Below are positions 52,342 through 62,082 of a stretch of DNA of 64,000 nucleotides, in pieces (within the stretch, counting starts at the first letter, position 1; every line of letters starts with the position of its first letter). Source of the DNA: Leishmania donovani (taxonomy: Eukaryota > Euglenozoa > Kinetoplastea > Trypanosomatida > Trypanosomatidae); assembly GCF_000227135.1 (NCBI RefSeq), contig NC_018255.1, positions 604,104-668,103 on the forward strand, given 5' to 3'. The translations under genes were made by a program, and so were the position numbers. The notes beneath the pieces are model-generated. The model was not told the DNA's origin. It saw only the letters and a program-made list of their open reading frames with translations, and did not search any database.

Positions 52342-55300
52342 GGCATCAAAAAGGCACGGCTGCCGTGCGTGACATCCTGTGCGCCGTTAAACTGAGTGCT
52401 GCGCGGATTTCCTTCACATGCAGTCCGTTTGCTGCGGCGGCACGAAGACGGCGGAGGACGACCGCTCATCTCCGGTGCCTTGTCGTTCTCAGAGTTCTTG
52501 CTGACCGTCTGGCTGAACATGTGCGCCGCCCCGTTGTCGCTCCCGTCACTGTCAGCATGGCCGTCGTCATGCTCGCTGCCCACCCAGCCACGAAGGCTAT
52601 CTCGCGGCGGGATGGACAGTAGCTGGCGGAAGCCTGGGATGTGAAAGAAATGCCGTGCCGCTGCGGCGGACTCGATGTGGAGCAGCGACTCGAAGTATCG
52701 GTACTCCTCCTGGAGGAGACGCTTCGCAACTGGCCCCAGCGTCTTGGTGAGGCCATCATTGAGCACAATGTCGCAGCGGTGCAGAGTGGCGCCAGAGGTC
52801 TGCGTGAGGGCATTGGCCACGACAAGCGCCGTGTTCACCACCCGGTTCTCGTCGGACGCCGTCACTAGCGGGTGACGCGTGAACTGAACTAGGCGACGCA
52901 GTGGCAGGTCTCCTGCTGCGTAGAAGCGTGCAAACAACTTCTCGCCCATCACATGCGCCTGCAAGATCCCGGACTTGGTCAGTACACCGCCCCACTTCAC
53001 CACGAGAAGGCCCACCGCCGGCTCGCCCCACTCCTCGTCAGCGCTACCGCTTCCGCTGCTATGGCGACTCGGTGCGCTGCCGCCGACTTTCCACCATGCA
53101 CTACCGCCGTAGTGTACGTGCCTCTGAGGGGAGGTCCGCTCGCTCTCGGCAAACGAAACGGTACCCGAGGTGGACGTCACACGCGCCTTGACCTGGATCT
53201 TGAGCCCATCCGGGCGGCTTCGGACAATGGACAAGACGCGCGCCCAGCTCTCTGCCGTGGATGCGGAGATTCGGCCTGTCAAGGGGCTGGTAGTGCCAAG
53301 GAACGCAGCATCCAGCATGTCCGCGGACCCCGCAGAGCTCATATTTGAGGCTGGCGTCTCCAAGAGCAGCCGCTCCACCACAGCAAAGAACTCCGTCAGC
53401 TCATCGACGCTGCGCTTCGTCCGGCGCACGTCGCGCCCTTGGAAGGCTAGCCGCAGCAGAGTCGGGTCGCTGAAGAGCAGCTTCTTCTTCTGTTTCGGCG
53501 TCACCTCGCCATGGCGAATGACACCCAGCACGCCGACAAGCTCGCGATCGGGCGAGTATGTGGAGAGCTTCTTTAGCGTGGCAAGGTGACGCACAAGGCT
53601 GTCCTGCTGCTGCTGTGGTGGGTCTCCATCGTCGACGTCGTCGTCGTCGTCATCGTCCACGCTCGGCCTCGGTAAATCCGCGGAGGTCGTGGCGCTGTTG
53701 CGTGGCAGCCGCGGTGAGGAAATGGAGGCCTCGGCGCGCGCTGTCTTGCCTTGCGCACCCTCCGCTCGGCTGGGCCCACGCGATGCCTCGCCGGGCGCTG
53801 TCACCACAATGTGTGGTGAGTTCGAGCTCAACGGCGCTGCCGCTGCTGCTGTGGTGCCGCCCGCCGCGGCTGGGGTGGCGTTCTCCGCCTCCAACAGCGA
53901 TAGGAAGGACGGCACGCAGCCGTCCCCTGTCGGCAGCCGTGCCGCCTCCATCACGACGTCTGTCAAGAAGGACACGTTGGGGTACGGTGCGGTGTCCACA
54001 TTGCCATAGCGCTCCGATATGCACCGTTGCCCAAATGCGATCGCCTCCTCCAGCTTCTTGAAGACGACAGGAAACTTACCAGAGGCCGTGATCTGCTCGA
54101 TCGAGATGCGGTCGTACTCCTCCGGCACGTAGATAGGCAGTGCTGCCGAGGCGAGGAGAACCTTCTCCAGCCGTCCGTGGATATCCGTCAGGATGATGCG
54201 CCGTGGTCGAGTCGGGTCAGACTTCGAGGTGTAGTCGAGGATGAAAGGCAGTGACGCCAGCGCCGCCGCGTCGATGTCGACCACTTTTCCACAGGTGACT
54301 ATAACAACGTCGATGGGGCGCACTTCCGCGGCGATGGCAGCGATGAGACGCTCCTGGAAGTAGCCGATGTTGATGAAATACAGAGGGGCGTCGAAGCGCC
54401 ACATCAGGATGTTCGGGTACACGAGCAGCTCCGGGTCCTTGCGGATGTCTCCGTAGCGGAACGTCTGCATGTTAAATCCAACGCTCACCGCGCGCGGCCG
54501 GGCAATGCGAAGCACCACCAAGATGAGAGAGAACGCAATTCCACTCAGCACACCGATTGTAATGCCGCCGATCAGGGTCAGCAGAAACGTCAGCACCCAC
54601 ACGCCGGCGTCCTTACGGCTGTAGCGCCACAGCTGCACCGGCCCCGAAAAGTTCACGAGGCGCCACACACTCGAGACGACGATCGCGGCCAGCGCCTGCT
54701 TCGGGAGGTAGTAGAAGACACCAAGCCTGGTGAGGAACAGAACTGTGATTAGCACGACCGCGCCGGTCGCGTAGGCAGTCAGCGGCGTGTGCACTTTCTG
54801 CTCAATCAGCACAGAGGAACAGCTAAACGAGTTCGACACCGGCATGCCAGACATGAGGTTCACAAGCAGGTTGGTGATGCCGCCAGCGAAGAGCTCTGTG
54901 TTGGGGTCAATATTTGGCATCACCCGCTGCGCCACCACGTACATCTGCACGAAGATGATCACGGTGATGGTCAGCGTGTACGGCCCCAGCCCGATGAGAT
55001 TGTTCATTGGTGGAAAGCGCGGCCAGCTCAGGACGGCCGGAATGTCGCGCACGATCGCCAGGTCCAGGAGCTGGTCCAGCCGGAAGCCCCACGTCACAAG
55101 TGTGGAAACGACGACGACGATGAGCTGGTGTGGGATCCAGAGGGGCAGTCCGGCTTTCTTGATCTGGATCAGGTATGTGCAGTACACCATAAAGATCACA
55201 AAGCAGTAGAGGCTCTTCGCGGACATCCGAGTCCCGAGCGTGATGAGGGTGTTGATGAAATTTCCGTAGCCCTTGTCCTCTGGCACGACATTGAACATCA

Positions 55301-55838
55301 CCTTCAGCTGGGCCGAGATGGCCAGCAGCGCCGCGGCGCACGTGTAGCCGTCGCCGACGGCCTTCGCGAAGATCGTCTTTATGACAGTGCCGCAGTCCAC
55401 AAAGCTAAGCACCATGCTCACAATCCCCACCTGCACACCGAGGCTCTGGAATGTGTCCTTGCGCTCCGCGAGCGGGATGCCCGGGATAGAAATGAGCAGC
55501 GTCGTGATCTCCGCCACCGGCCCGATCGACAGCGACGCGCACTGGCCAAACGTGCCGTACGAAAAGGAGGCGACGAGGGCCGCGATGAGACCGCACGAGA
55601 ACGGCAGACCGGCCAGACTGGACCACGAAAGGCATGTCGGCACAATCATGACGCCAACGATGAAGCCGGCGATGCCGTCACTGAGGATGATCGTTGGGGT
55701 CAGGAGGCGGTGCCACCGCGAGACGGGCACGAAGCGGTAGACGTACTTCATCGCGGTCGTCTTCCACACCTCCCTCGCGCTCACCGGGGGCTCATGACCG
55801 GCCCTGGCGAGAATTGCACTGGCTGTGGCAGGAGCCAT
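49779..55838 (-). CDS. SulP anion transporter-STAS fused to PPIP5K-type phosphatase-like domain
   Basis: In this 2019-aa protein, residues 45-445 form a SulP/SLC26 membrane domain. SulP hallmarks are DGIAGFIVGVMIVPTCLSW, LAGLPFSCGL, LSIGPVAEI and GMPVSNSFSCSSVLIEQ, with about a dozen hydrophobic segments. A STAS domain follows (about 465-600). After a low-complexity linker, residues about 755-1730 match the histidine-phosphatase half of PPIP5K/Vip1: LGVIRHGEVTPKQK (771-784), VVKWGGVLTKSGILQA (946-961), ASDENRVVNTA (994-1004), a YDVAYN element (about 1431) and RLYFTSYLHVEGVL (1614-1627). Insertions include a run of ten Gln (1168-1177). No ATP-grasp kinase is present. PPIP5K has an Arg where this protein has Val in RHGEVTP, so catalysis may be lost. 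The likely role is anion transport tied to inositol-pyrophosphate sensing or turnover. The ATG is the first after the acceptor at 55907-55908. Confidence 0.9.
52311..52337. repeat. (CTG)9 microsatellite in the transporter-fusion gene
   Basis: Nine CTG units on the plus strand are read as CAG codons and, with one adjacent CAA, give ten Gln in a loop of the phosphatase-like domain. Such a run is expected to vary in length between isolates. Confidence 0.9.
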
Positions 55839-55906
55839 TGCAGCGTCTCACCTGACCCGTTTTGAAACTCTGCACTTGTGCTTCAATGTGTGGGCTGCGC
55901 GTCGAT

Positions 55907-55908
55907 CT
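55907..55908 (-). promoter_or_regulatory. Predicted spliced-leader acceptor AG (transporter fusion)
   Basis: A minus-strand pyrimidine tract (about 55950-55928) is followed by this first AG. The leader of 68 nt has no ATG before 55838. Confidence 0.4.
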
Positions 55909-57694
55909 TGGTGCGTACACGCACATAGAGAGAGGGACAGACAGACAAGGAGTCTGCGTGGACGACGACCCCAGAGAAGAATCCGAAAATTGCTGCAGCG
56001 AGGCAAAAGCAGCGCGCCGAGGTAAGCAGGGAAAGGAAATAAAATACGTGTCGGTGCCCGTGTCTCTGTGTGCATGTGTGTTGTGTTGTTTTAAATTGTG
56101 CTTCGTAGTTCTGCGGCTGCGCACGTGGTGCATAATGCTCGTGTCTGTCTCCGCTCAGGTTCTGCGCGTGTGCAGTCAGTCAGCGTGAGCACCACGCTCA
56201 GCATAAGCCACAGCTGTGCAGGGGAGAGAGAGGGAAGTGGGGGAGGGGGAGAGGGGATCGACGGCGAGTCGCGGGGTGGCGAGCGACCTCAGAAAGAAGA
56301 AACAAACCGAAGCGGAGCGAGCTAGAGACGGACTCAGACACACATGCACGCGCTGAACAGCGGAGGAGAGGATGAAGACAGAGCGGGTCTGTGAGAGACA
56401 CAAGGTGGCGCCAACAGCAGCGGCACAAGAGGTGCGGCGTTTGGGCGCACGAAGTGCCGAGATAAAGGCCCTCCCGCCGCTGCTTTGCTTCGCTTCTCAG
56501 CTCGCAAGTTGCTTACCCCACTTCCCTCCCTCCCGGAGAAAAAAAAAATGAAATACGCCAGCACTCGTGCACACAGACAGACAAGCGTAGGTAGGCGCGA
56601 ACTCGAAAAGAGAAGCAACACGGCGTATCGGCACTCAAAGACAGAGAAGAATATTGTGTTGCTCAGTACGAGCAATCACGCAAGCACAAGAGATAAAGAA
56701 AGATGCTAAGCGCCGTGCACGGCAAGGGGGAGAGGGGAGGAGGCGAAGAATGCTGTCAAGCACTCGCAGTCGCTAGAAAGACAAGGAAGGAGATGAGAGA
56801 CGCGGCGCCGCTACTGGAGGCGAAGAGGGGGGAGCAAGCCTGAACGTGTCTATACATGTAGATATAGGTATATATATATATATATAATGTAGAGAGGCGG
56901 GGAAATGAGGTGCTGCTTTGCCGATGTTGCCGGTTCTGTGCTCTGCGCTTGAGGGGCGTGGGCGACCTGCACTCTGCGTGTGCGTGTGCGCGCCCCTCCC
57001 CCTCCTTGTTCGTTCAGAGGCAGCTGAAAAGGAGAAGCAGAAGAGAAAGAAGGGAAGTTGGCAAAGGGGAGGGCGCACGTGCTGAGGCATGGTCAAGCCA
57101 GTCAAGGAGGGGGGAAGGCCCTCATCCAAACACCAAGTACGCACACGCCATGCCCAAAAGGTGAGAAGAGGCATCTCCTCAACGGTTGGAAGGAGTGACA
57201 TAGCGGCAGAGGTGCTTCGCACACGTGCACCAGTCCGCCAAGCAACGACGGCCACACGGCAAAATATATGGCGATTAGCAGCGGTGCACGGCGGAGGGTG
57301 AGACGGGCGGCAGTCCAGCGCATTGTAGCAACGGCCTGTCTTCTCTTTTCTCCCTGTCCACTTCCCTCAGCCATGCCCACCACGAGTGAGGGAAGGGGGA
57401 GAGTAGAGAAGGCTGTCGCGACTTCTTTGTTTTATTTTTGCTGTTGCTTGTTTGTTTTTCTTTTTTGTTTCGGCTCTGGTTGACGCTTGCATCATGCAGT
57501 GTTGCGTTACTTGGTTTTGTCTCCTGTATTTGCTACTTCGCGCTGTATGAAGGGGGAAGGGCGTGCGCAGGCGCTTCAGGAGCACACAAAAGGCAAAGAC
57601 CCTTTGCTCCCGTGTCTTCCCCTCGGCGCGTCTCCTTCCTGCCATAGCGCATCCGTTCGAACGCCACACCACTCCACTTTACCATCACAACCAC
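55909..57694. other. Intergenic, no gene seen
   Basis: About 1.8 kb of spacer upstream of the transporter-fusion gene. It contains a (TA)n run at about 56872-56886, an A run at 56541-56549 and T-rich runs near 57428-57470. No supported ORF. Confidence 0.45.
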
Positions 57695-58300
57695 CAGGTC
57701 CTGGCACAGTCCCCAACCGCGTGATGCAAAGCAGCGCTAGACACGTGGTGCAGCGTTGCGCAGACTCAGTCATCGGAGCGCGCCCCCTGTCCCAAGTACA
57801 ACTCACCCGCCCACCCACGCTTCGCAGGTCGCCTCATAGCCGCTTCCCGCCATGCCGGTCGCCACCTGGTGCATCCCCTCCCCTCGGGGGGTGACACGCA
57901 CGCTCCCCACACCAGTAGGCAGCGAGGGCCGAGGGTGAGATACGATCGAGTCGCGCTGACACTCTGCCTCGTCGTAGAAATGATAGCAACGCGCTCACTG
58001 TCGCAGGTTTCTCCGATGCAGCTCCATGCACATAGCGGCTGGCATGAGTACGGATACATCGCCCTGGGCTCCCTAAGCCGCAGGCACTTGACCCTGTCAA
58101 CACCTGAAATGGGTTTGGCATTGGCAAGGATATGGAGAAGCTGCTCAACCCCCACCCACCCAGAGAGAGCGGCATTACTGGGCCCTGATATACCACGCGC
58201 TGAGAGGCGCGAGCGGCAGCACTACCCCCTCCACTTCCCACCACCGCCTCCTATCCCTGTGCCATTAGGGAGAAAACCACACACCACAAGAAAAAAAAAG
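57695..58300 (+). mobile_element. SIDER-like degenerate retroposon, copy B
   Basis: This copy is colinear with copy A at 7540-8018 (gtgatgcaaagcagcgctag, cgctgacactctgcc, ttgaccctgtc, ggcattggcaaggata, gggccctgatataccacgc, cattaggg) and ends in an A-rich tail (about 58288-58298). It is about 130 bp longer than copy A owing to insertions in the first half. It lies in the 3' UTR of the zinc-finger gene, antisense to that transcript. Boundaries are approximate. Confidence 0.7.
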
Positions 58301-58783
58301 TATTGGGCTGGTCCGAATAGAGGAGGGTTGGCCGGCAACCGCGAGGCAGAGGAACCGCTTCGCATAGTCGCATGAGACTCAGGCATTCGAGCAGACAAAG
58401 AAAGGACGCCAGAGGCAGCACGACAGAGTTGTGTCATCGACACACACACACACATACATACGTGCAAGCGCGTAGACTATCATCAGAAGTGAGGTCCCGC
58501 GGTGCCGCCGCATAAAGAAGATACTTGCATCTTTCCGTTCCATCGCCCTTCCCCTTTCTTTTCCCTCCCCCAAGCGCGTAGCCTCAGAGACGAGCAGCGC
58601 CACGTTCACCCCACTCCCTCACCCGTCACCCGGGCAGCTTTGCTCATGGATAGCACGACGCTTATCGAAGGTCGCGCTGCCGTGCACGCTACCGGGAACT
58701 GTTGCGGGCCTCACGAATTGTACACTGGCCATACTTCTGGGCACACACACTGGACCCAGGATTCTAGTTTCGTCCCCTGCGGC
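58301..58783. other. 3' UTR stretch of the zinc-finger gene
   Basis: No gene is seen between SIDER copy B and the stop codon at 58784. A short CA run lies near 58440-58453. Confidence 0.5.
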
Positions 58784-60241
58784 TCAGCGTTGTAGCACGT
58801 GTCGCGTGCAGGCGCGCGGGTAGCCGATGACAGCGCTCAAGGCGCATACCGAGCTCCCGCATACCTCGGCGCCGCAGAAACTGCAGCGAAACTGCAAGGG
58901 ATAGCCGCATCCGGCACACGCGCGCGGTGGTGGAAGACCGCTCGCGGGACGGGGGATTAACTGGGGCGCCCTATGGCGTGCCTTGACGAGTGCACGCAAC
59001 TTCTCCTCATAACTCTTCAACGACGGTTTGGAGGCCTCTGTCATGCGCAAAACGCAGCGGCCGCGCGAGATGAAGTCCGTGCAGTAGAACGCCTCCGCGC
59101 GGCAACCGTACACCACTTCCACCCGCAAAGGCAGCTCCAGTAGCGCAGCTTTGGTGGGCTGCGAGGGGGCGGCCGCAGAGGATGAAGGCCGCGTCGACGT
59201 TGCCTTGGCGCGCTCCTCTGCGGGGCCAGCGGGGCCACGGCCAGGCAGCTTCACCCGCAGGAGGTGCTCCACAAAGCTCAAGGAGAGGGTGTGGAAGAGA
59301 GAGATGGGGTCCAGGAGCGCCTGGTTGAGGTAGCCGATCAAGACAAAAGGAACGCAGCTCCAGAGCTGTGCGGCCTCTTTGGCGGTGATGGTCGCCGTGC
59401 ACTGAGGGAGCGCGTGCACATCGGGGTAGTGATCCTCCACAAGCTCCTCGCTCACGAAAACCTTTATGCCAATCAGAAAGTCGTCGGCAGGACGGTCATA
59501 CACAGCAGCCTCGCCACGCTCGAAGCGCATGATGTTGCTGTACTCCACCGGCGCCAGTGCCGAGGCAGCTGGAGCTGGCGACGTCGGCGAAGACGAAGAC
59601 AGCGGTACTGATGCTTTGAGACCCTCCTGCGCCTGATGCTGTCGCTGTAGCGCCGTGCGTCCCTGAACGCTTCGGAGCACGATGTCCGGTATCGGAGCCT
59701 GATGCCGCCGCACTTGCTGAAGGTACGCGACGCGGCCGCGCCACTGATGCTCGATGGCAAGCGGCACGGCATAGAGGTAGGCCATTCCGTAGAGAAGGTC
59801 TTTGCCCACCTCGCAGATGGTCAAGGTCCGCGGCTCCTGTCCAGGTAGCGCTAGCAGTTCCGCCTCCTCGACCGGTACGGGACGAGGCGAGAAGATGATC
59901 TTGCCGCGGTGGTTCCGATGGAAAGTGGACATTGGTGTACCAGGCCGCTCGACGAACGGCTGAGCATACCAGCTGTTCGCTGGCACCGATGGAAGCGGCG
60001 GAGGCGGCTTTGGGCTCGCGGCTGCCTTGGATGCGGACAGCGAGTGCAGCAGCGACATCTCTGCGGTGGTGGAATGCTGGCGCGGCATCGTTGCCGGAGG
60101 CACTGCCAGCGCGGTCTTCACAAACGCCGTACCGGGTGGCAGACCAGTAAAACGCGGGCGCGGCTGCGAAGGCAGCATGGCGACCTTCGTGGGGGCTGGC
60201 GTCGGGACAGACAGTGGAGCGGATCTCACCGGCTGCGACAT
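58784..60241 (-). CDS. C-terminal HIT-type zinc-finger protein, ZNHIT1/Vps71-like
   Basis: This 485-aa protein ends in a zinc finger, CAGCGYPLQFRCSFCGAEVC onward, with Cys442, 445, 453, 456, 461, 466, 478 and His481. The spacing is that of the HIT finger and is closest in wording to ZNHIT1/Vps71, a subunit of SWR1/SRCAP chromatin remodellers that exchange H2A variants. The preceding helix (EEKLRALVKARHRA) also sits where ZNHIT1 has its helix. The rest (about 110-400, including LTICEVGKDLLYGMAYLYAV and FLIGIKVFVSEELVEDHYPD) was not recognised and makes the protein much longer than ZNHIT1. The ATG at 60241 lies just after a pyrimidine tract with no intervening AG, so the acceptor or the start (Met22 is an alternative) is uncertain. 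Confidence 0.7.
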   Translation of the reverse strand: MSQPVRSAPLSVPTPAPTKVAMLPSQPRPRFTGLPPGTAFVKTALAVPPATMPRQHSTTAEMSLLHSLSASKAAASPKPPPPLPSVPANSWYAQPFVERPGTPMSTFHRNHRGKIIFSPRPVPVEEAELLALPGQEPRTLTICEVGKDLLYGMAYLYAVPLAIEHQWRGRVAYLQQVRRHQAPIPDIVLRSVQGRTALQRQHQAQEGLKASVPLSSSSPTSPAPAASALAPVEYSNIMRFERGEAAVYDRPADDFLIGIKVFVSEELVEDHYPDVHALPQCTATITAKEAAQLWSCVPFVLIGYLNQALLDPISLFHTLSLSFVEHLLRVKLPGRGPAGPAEERAKATSTRPSSSAAAPSQPTKAALLELPLRVEVVYGCRAEAFYCTDFISRGRCVLRMTEASKPSLKSYEEKLRALVKARHRAPQLIPRPASGLPPPRACAGCGYPLQFRCSFCGAEVCGSSVCALSAVIGYPRACTRHVLQR

Positions 60242-61489
60242 TTTGTGTGATCGGGTATTACGAGGGGAATATAAGGGGACGGGAAGGGAAGAAGAGACCA
60301 ACACAGATGGAGAAAGAAAGCGGGAAAGACCCAAGACGCTTTCTAGTATTCGCTGGGTGGGAGCGAGGAGCGGAAGAAGTGCGTGCAGCAGCCTCGTAGG
60401 AAACGCTGAAGCACGCCTCATGGGCAACGCACAATAATACAAGAAAGAGAAGGATGTCGAACGGTTGGAAGGATGATGCATTCCAACGCGTGTTCCCAAC
60501 TCCGCCTCACGGGGCGAGTTGCCTCTTTCCGTGGAAGCGCATGCCGACTTTGCAGCTCTTTATTCGCGCCCTCGATACCCCCCCCCTGGCGCTGGCAGAG
60601 CGATCCACGAGACTTCTGTTGCCTGTAAGTCCTCATCGGGTAAAGCTACCCAGGAATCGGCAGGCCTGGCTGCCACTCCAAGAGGGAGTGCGGCGTGGTT
60701 GAAGCAAACCCTTACGACGGCTTGATTCCGCGAGAGAGGGTATGTGCAGAAGAAGAAAGCGGGTAAAAGATGAGTGCTTGGTGTTGCATGCACGTCAGAA
60801 TGGTGCGGAGTGTGTGTGTGTGTAGGTGTGTGTGCGTGCATGTATGAGCTCCTGTCGCCTTTCGGTGAGCCCTCCGTCTTCCGTTCTGGCGGCAAACGCT
60901 CAGAGAAAATAAGAATAGCACACGGCAATCGCAAAGACAAGAACACGCGCAGAGGACAGAGAGGAGGACGAGACGCCGGGGCAAAATAGCATCCAACAAA
61001 ACACAGCTGTGACCTCTGCGCCGGCCGGTCGGTCTCTCGCTGCGCTCCCCTCCTCGCTTGATTTTCACATGGTCAACGTGCGTGTGTGTACGGCTGTGCA
61101 CGCGCGGAGGGAGGAGAGTGGGAGGGCCGAAAACGATCGAGAGGCGCATGACGCGCCAGCAGAGGAGCTCATCAGGTGGAAGAATGAGCTGCGCTGATCG
61201 AGCCGATGAGGCCGAAGAAACGCAAAGAAGAAAGCACGAATTATCGTAATAGAAGGAAGAGCGGGTAGTCTAGTGAACGCGTATGGCGAAAGAAGCAAAA
61301 TAACACCGTCGTCTGCATGCACTCCGTTGAGCATGCGGTTTTTAGGTGATGGGAAGAGAGAGACGAGGAGGCGAAGGGGGGCGTGTGAAACCTCCTGAGG
61401 AGATCAATGGCGGTTGTGCACCGCTGCCCAGCAACGGCGCCCTTGCTCGAGCGCCTCTGCCTTTGTCGCTTCCTCGAATGCGTGTGTGT

Positions 61490-61522
<33 letters not shown>

Positions 61523-62082
61523 CTTTTCGTTGTGGTAGCTGATTCCAATGTAGTGTACATGTAAGTGTGTGTGTGTGTGTGTGTGTGTGGCATTAAGCAG
61601 TGCTGCTGCCCATTTCTTTATGGGCTTTTCGCTGATGCGTGCGTGAGAGTTGGCTCGCCGGTCATATGGGGGGATGGAAGGGGGAGAGACACAAAACAAA
61701 AAAAGTGCAAGGAAATCTCAAAGAGGCAGCGATACAAAGAGACAAGTACGGGAAGGGCATCTGGCGTGTGATATCGCAGACACACCTTCGTCGTCGAACA
61801 CTTACGTCCCCGCTGGCACACGCGCGTTCCATCAGAAAAGCAAGAAAACAAGAAGCAATGTCACATGCCGAAGGCACATTCTCCCCGCAGGCACACCCAG
61901 AGGCAGGCAAGCGCACCGACGGACAGCCAATCAATACATAGAGGCACGTGTAAACGCACTCCTGCGCCACACCGTCAAGCATCACCCGTGGCGCAGCAAG
62001 CGCTGAGAAGTGCGCGCAAGCGAAGAAACAACCAAGACGCACTGGCGCGTCTGCTGCCGATGGAAGGCTAGATAGTACATCG
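60242..62082. other. Intergenic, no gene seen
   Basis: About 1.8 kb between the zinc-finger gene and the partial gene at the right edge. It has TG runs at about 60809-60829, 61484-61519 and 61565-61588 and a minus-strand pyrimidine tract at 60268-60298 next to the zinc-finger start. No supported ORF. Confidence 0.45.

Noticed and set aside
54789..55865. 358-residue plus-strand ORF
   Set aside because: Antisense to the transporter membrane domain; His/Asp/Arg-rich composition is typical of a complement-strand shadow.
60242..60499. N-terminal extension of the zinc-finger protein by 86 residues
   Set aside because: It crosses the pyrimidine tract at 60268-60298 and reads as low-complexity Ser/Leu sequence.
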